Origin: Cryphonectria parasitica EP155
Taxonomy: Eukaryota; Ascomycota; Sordariomycetes; Diaporthales; Cryphonectriaceae
Reading direction: 5' to 3'
NCBI RefSeq assembly: GCF_011745365.1
Contig: NW_024468909.1
Location: 7,130,001 to 7,194,000, forward strand
DNA: 64,000 nucleotides
Below, piece after piece: positions 59,801 to 64,000 of the stretch. Each line of letters starts with the position of its first letter. The first letter of the stretch is position 1. Under the pieces are notes generated by a model that saw only the letters and a program-made list of their open reading frames with translations, had not been told where the DNA came from and did not search any database. Position numbers and translations under genes: made by a program.

Positions 59801-62173
59801 AAGAATGTCTCCATACGTGGCGTCTCCACCGGTGAGTGGGATCTCATCGAGATAGACGACGATGCCGTCCTCGAACGGTGCACAGTGCGGCCCTTTGCTG
59901 GAGAGAGAAACACAACGATGTACCTTGGCCGTATTCGCATTGGACGTAACGCTACTGTGGGCATTGCATCCATCGTGGCTCCCTCTACGACAGTTCCTGA
60001 GGGCACGTGCATTGGAGCCAACTCTTCCAGCCACGAGCTTGATGCTGCCGACGAGGCCAACCGTGATCTGATGCTTTCGAGCATTCCCAGCACACACTGG
60101 TCTCTTGATTGGCTGGTCACGAAACCGCTGGCGACCATCGGTTGGATGATCTCACTGAGTAAGTCGTTCAGAGCCGTCCAGGCCCTTCTTCATCTATCTA
60201 TTGGGGGAAATTTGCTTGATCCAGGACTTCCGGGAAATCTTTGAAACTCTGAGTTCATTCCCTCTTGCCCTCCCATCGAGCAACATGCTAACCTGGAAAA
60301 AAAAAAAACCAACCAGTTCCCTGGCTTTTGGGCCTGTCTGGCTTGATCATCACGGAACCCATTTCCTTCCAGACGCCAATGTATAGTATTTGTACGTACT
60401 CTGATTTGAAAAGCTACATTATTCTATTAAAGATACAGAAATGCTTTTGATCTTTTTGGTAAACACAAGCTAATAGCCCTACCATTTGTGACAGTACAAT
60501 GGTTCGCCGGTTCACGCCGTGTAGGCTTTCACTATCTCGCTTTAGTGCTGCGTGCATCGCTTAGCCCATTCGTTCTGTTTGGATATATGCTGGTGCTGAA
60601 ATGGGCCCTTGATGCCTTGTTTGGCACCCAACAACCCACGTCCGCCAGAGGAAGGAGTCACTTCGAGAAATGGAGGATGTCCTTGGTCAAGACCATATAC
60701 CCGGCCAAGAGGCTGCACGAGATGACCGAGCTGCTGGGTCAGCACTACGAAGGAACCTCGATCGCCATTCGCCTCCTTGGCGGACGTGTTGGCAAGCGTG
60801 TCTACTGGCCCGGTACTGGTCCATCTATTGGCGATTATCATCTCCTGGACATTGGCAACGATGTTGTCTTTGGCTCGCGAGCTCATCTTGTAACATCTGA
60901 TGGCACCGGTTCTGATATCATCAAGGTACAAGACCGCGCCATGATTGCTGACAGAGTTGTTCTCCTGCCTGGTGTTCACATTGGAGAGAAAGCAACCATG
61001 GGTTCTGGCGCTTTGACACGACGCAACAAGTCTTACACAGGTGGCGGGATCTATGTCGGCTCAAAGAATGGTGATGCTGTCTGCCTCAGCACTGGTTCCA
61101 GCCCAGAGTCCGTGCAGCAGGCACGTGAGGACTGGGAAATGAATTCTTCTGACTGCGAAGATCTCAAGAGTTTGGATGGAAACGGAGAGAATGGAGTCAA
61201 GGTCTCCTCGAAGAGGATTCGGAATCAGGACGACTTCGAGGACAAACTCACCCCAGACGATGCTTCGCCATTCGGCCGTGCTTTCTACCTCAAGCAAGCG
61301 CCGTTTAGGGTTTATGGTCTGCCGACGATCATTATGTACTCGTCAATCATCACCGTCTTTGCGGCTTTTTACTGGAATGTTCCTTCGATAAGCGCCATCC
61401 AGATCATCGCTTTCATATTCCGCAAAAAACACGAACATATCGGCAACGGGGATTGGTATGATATTCCAGTGCTCTATTCACTCTTCTTCGGGTTGATCAG
61501 CGTCATCACCACGGTACAGGCCGTCCTGGCCATAGCTATCACTATCGGCGCAAAGTGGTATCTTCTCGGCCGCCGCCAGCCTGGAAATTACGACTGGGAT
61601 AAGAGCCCGTACTGCCAGAATTGGCAACTGTACCTCACCATCGAAAAGTTGCGTCGTTACTGCTTTCGAGGGTATGGCATCCTCGGCATGTTAACTGGCA
61701 CTCACTGGCTCGTGCTGTACTTTCGTGCCCTGGGTGCTGAGATTGGCGACAACTGCGCGCTCTTTGCCAACGGCAGGCCCAGCTTGATGTTCACCGAGCC
61801 TGATCTGATCACCATCGGAGACCGCACGGTGATCGATGATGCGAGTGTGGTAGGCCACATCAATACCAGGGGCAAATTCGATCTCAACCGCCTGTCCATC
61901 GGCCAGAGGTGTGTCCTGCGCAGCGGCTCCAGGCTGCTGTCAGGTGCTCAGATGAAGGATGACAGCGTCCTCCTCGAGCATACCCTCGTCATGTCCGGGG
62001 ACGTGGTGGAGAAGGGCTGGACGATGCAAGGATGGCCCGCAGACCGTTTCAAGGGACGTTCGGTAAACCTTGCAGATGGGAAGCAACCACAGCAGGAAAG
62101 TAGGAAGAACCTCTCCAGATCCAACTCAGCCACAAGCAACGGCACGGACACTTCGTGTAGGGGTGGAGGATAG
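56836..62173 (+). CDS. NRPS-like synthetase: adenylation - carrier - six TM with three LbetaH domains (Pls-like)
   Basis: Four exons: join(56836..57716, 57760..60158, 60317..60385, 60495..62173), 1,675 aa. Adenylation domain: LFTSGTSGKKKVV (about 248-260), YGMTE (393-397), GWFDTGDLG (469-477), GRNKEVINRGGELISP (489-504) and a first A10-like LPKKNNKILRIKL (584-596). A second A10-like end (LPGYMMPTRIQ, then DIHGKLDDRAL) lies at about 698-727. Carrier domain: DLGGDSLRAG with the phosphopantetheine Ser near 778. After that, hydrophobic segments at about 846-923 precede a first hexapeptide/LbetaH domain (928-1053). Membrane segments at 1083-1105 and 1127-1155 precede a second (1196-1304), and segments near 1389-1410 and 1440-1472 a third (1484-1624). 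This is the layout of epsilon-poly-L-lysine synthetase and the NRPS terminal domain family. Substrate is unknown; the A domain also resembles acyl-CoA ligases. The 43-bp first intron is unusually short. Confidence 0.87.
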
Positions 62174-62635
62174 GGACTGAGGCATGATTCAGGGCAGGCT
62201 GGCGACTTTTGAGTCACAGCTAGACATTGATGAATGGCGTGAATGAACATCATTTGGGGATATTGAATCACAAACTTTACTAGGCAACGTGGGCACCGTA
62301 TTATATATCTTATATATATTTAGGTTGTGGAAATACATATCCGTATCTTTTTTTTACCCTCGATATTTGTCAGTAATTCATTACTCGCAGTTACTGTTGA
62401 ATACCAGCCTACGGCGTAAGTAATGGAAAGTAGGTGGTCAAATCTTACACTCGCCAGCAAGCAATTAATCACGTACAACCAAAACATATCAATGCTGGCC
62501 ACCGTCACAAACATGGGCTATGGCTTCACAGAAGATAGGATACTTTAAGTATCGTGAAAGTTTGGAATTGTTTTATAAACGTGTCTGAGCAACATAAGCT
62601 GAGGAACACCAACTTCGCCTGCAGCGTGGCCCGAT
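62174..62635. other. Convergent intergenic region
   Basis: 3-prime flanks of the NRPS-like gene and the small zinc-binding-type gene; AT-rich with a TATATA stretch near 62300-62322. No gene. Confidence 0.5.
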
Positions 62636-62872
62636 TCAAGTTCTTAATAGTTGCAGTAACGAGCCAAACCTCCTCAGAGGATTAGGTCGTTTGTTGATAA
62701 TACAACCTTTATCGCATCTACGGTGTCTGCATTTTCTATCCTCACAGTCCAACCAGCGCAAGGAGGTGATGCCTCCGCACTTGCAGCATGTCCAGCCATT
62801 CCCTGGCCCATTGAGCCTCAGTTGACTGAGGGATACATCCGATGTAGAGGATGGTGATGAGTGCAAGGCCAT
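62636..62872 (-). CDS. Small Cys/His-rich, probably zinc-binding protein
   Basis: Intronless, 78 aa, starting at ATG 62872. The central part reads GWTCCKCGGITSLRWLDC followed by CRHRRCDKGC: a CxxC pair, a middle Cys, a C-x-H-x-x-C cluster and a final Cys. This is the pattern of the small zinc-ribbon-like proteins widespread in Pezizomycotina (Trp-Cys-x-Cys-Gly start, Cys-x-His-x-x-Cys end). The N-terminus is Ser-rich and short; the C-terminus is basic. The function is unknown. The presence of a spaced metal-ligand set supports a real gene, but the short length keeps confidence moderate. Confidence 0.6.
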   Translation of the reverse strand: MALHSSPSSTSDVSLSQLRLNGPGNGWTCCKCGGITSLRWLDCEDRKCRHRRCDKGCIINKRPNPLRRFGSLLQLLRT

Positions 62873-64000
62873 GTTGTGGCTCTTTTCAGGCGAATGTTTT
62901 GCGCTAAGAGTGATTTACCACAGACACGCAAAGTAAATTAACATTTCTCCAATAGCCAACACATGGCCCAACATCAATATTGCACATCCAGGCCGTTTTA
63001 TGAACCTCTTGCGGTGGTCCTTGTATATGGCCTTTGTACCTCCAGGCAGCCTCCCTGTGCTCCTACAATTTTGCTGTTCGGACAATGTAATACCAGACGC
63101 CAGAGGCGGCACCGGCGGCACCTGCTGCATTGTCCAATGGCATTGAGCCAGGAAGCTGCTACGTAGCATGTGCGTGGCGACGGCCAACTCGCCAGCCTTG
63201 AGGTGTGCGTGGGGCTGTACCGAACCATTAGAAAAACCTATAGACCATGGCGCGTCGAACCACAAAGACAATAAAGATTGATTTAGCGCAACACCACCTT
63301 ACCGAAAGCTGCTGACGAAGCCGTAACTATTAATGTCTCACCTGGAACAATAAGACCATCAGCCGAACAAAGGAGTAGCCTGGCGGTGGCGGCTGAGCCT
63401 TTCCTCCCGGGCGACGTGGCGATCCCATCTTTAAATAGAAGACGGGTGCGAACTATGCGAGTGAAGATTCTGTGCCCAAAAAATGTGGCAAATCGGCCCA
63501 TAGTTTCAAAGCTATATTTGGTTCTGGTCTGTAGTCAGGTTCTCAATCTTCGGGACACCGTTTCGGCAAACTTGACTACCAGATTTGCTTCAGCAGTTCT
63601 TAAGTACATAGTCAAATGTTTTTTATTACAACCAGGTCTGCGGTCGCGATGGTCAGCCCTATTATGCTAGCTGGACTCAATATCCCGTCGCCTGTGAGGC
63701 AGTCTGGATGGAATTTACATCGAGATGCTGAATGGTATCTACGTTGTAGAATCTATATCTCGTGTGTAGGGTCAAGCAATACGTATTGATTATTCAAAGT
63801 TGAAAGCCAAACATATTTCGAAAACGTCGTGATGGGCGAGGTAATTATAGTGAAGTGGTCAGGTTGTGGATCGTGGTAAGGCGGGAAAGAGAACCACGCA
63901 ATGCGGCTCCAGAGCGCACAGCGGCACGTCCTCCTCTTGTACAAATCAAACCTGAAAGGCGTTTGGACGTGAGCCTAGTTACACATTCCTGATGGACGAT
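62873..64000. other. Right-edge intergenic region
   Basis: No supported gene. Open frames on both strands (for example 62915-63271 minus) are arbitrary in composition and lack recognisable motifs. Confidence 0.5.

Overview
The window reads as nuclear DNA of a filamentous ascomycete (Pezizomycotina; a Sordariomycete is my best guess, but I cannot settle the class). The grounds are short GT-AG introns of about 43-160 bp with CTAAC/CTGAC-like branch points, two Zn2Cys6 transcription factors, a PNP-NACHT-ankyrin NLR-type protein, a fungal CorA-like protein, a Frag1/DRAM/Sfk1-type membrane protein, and eukaryotic NOP10 and NOB1. There are no bacterial operons, and I found no tRNA, rRNA or CRISPR array. 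All multi-exon models were built by eye from splice signals, frame continuity and protein sense. Exon coordinates are given in each entry.

Layout. 2.4-13.2 kb is ordinary gene space: a 1,887-aa Q-rich scaffold-like protein (+), a cytosolic NodB-type polysaccharide deacetylase (-) and a five-exon Zn2Cys6 regulator (-). 13.2-17.7 kb is a gene-poor gap with homopolymers. 17.7-26.7 kb looks accessory: a MetX-like alpha/beta hydrolase (+), a small secreted protein with a 28-nt micro-exon (-), a 1,187-aa PNP-NACHT-ANK protein with nearly identical ankyrin repeats (-), and a CorA-like membrane protein with an apparent frameshift (+).

28.1-35.5 kb holds three same-strand genes, a bicovalent-flavin BBE-like oxidase, a Zn2Cys6 regulator and an SDR. 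They look like a compact metabolic cluster. 36.0-46.1 kb holds an unrecognised Ser/Pro-rich protein (-), a frameshifted F-box-like pseudogene (+), a Cys-rich single-pass membrane protein (-), a six-TM Frag1/DRAM/Sfk1-like protein (-) and an orphan protein with a Gly-rich hydrophobic tail (+). 46.1-49.3 kb is almost empty. 49.3-54.6 kb holds a membrane-anchored arylsulfotransferase-family protein (+) and two ribosome-biogenesis genes, NOP10 (+) and NOB1 (-), which converge.

56.8-62.2 kb holds the most striking gene: a 1,675-aa NRPS-like enzyme with the order adenylation, carrier protein, then membrane segments interleaved with three left-handed beta-helix (hexapeptide) domains. This is the architecture of epsilon-poly-L-lysine synthetase (Pls) and its fungal relatives. 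A small Cys/His-rich, probably zinc-binding protein (-) lies near the right edge.
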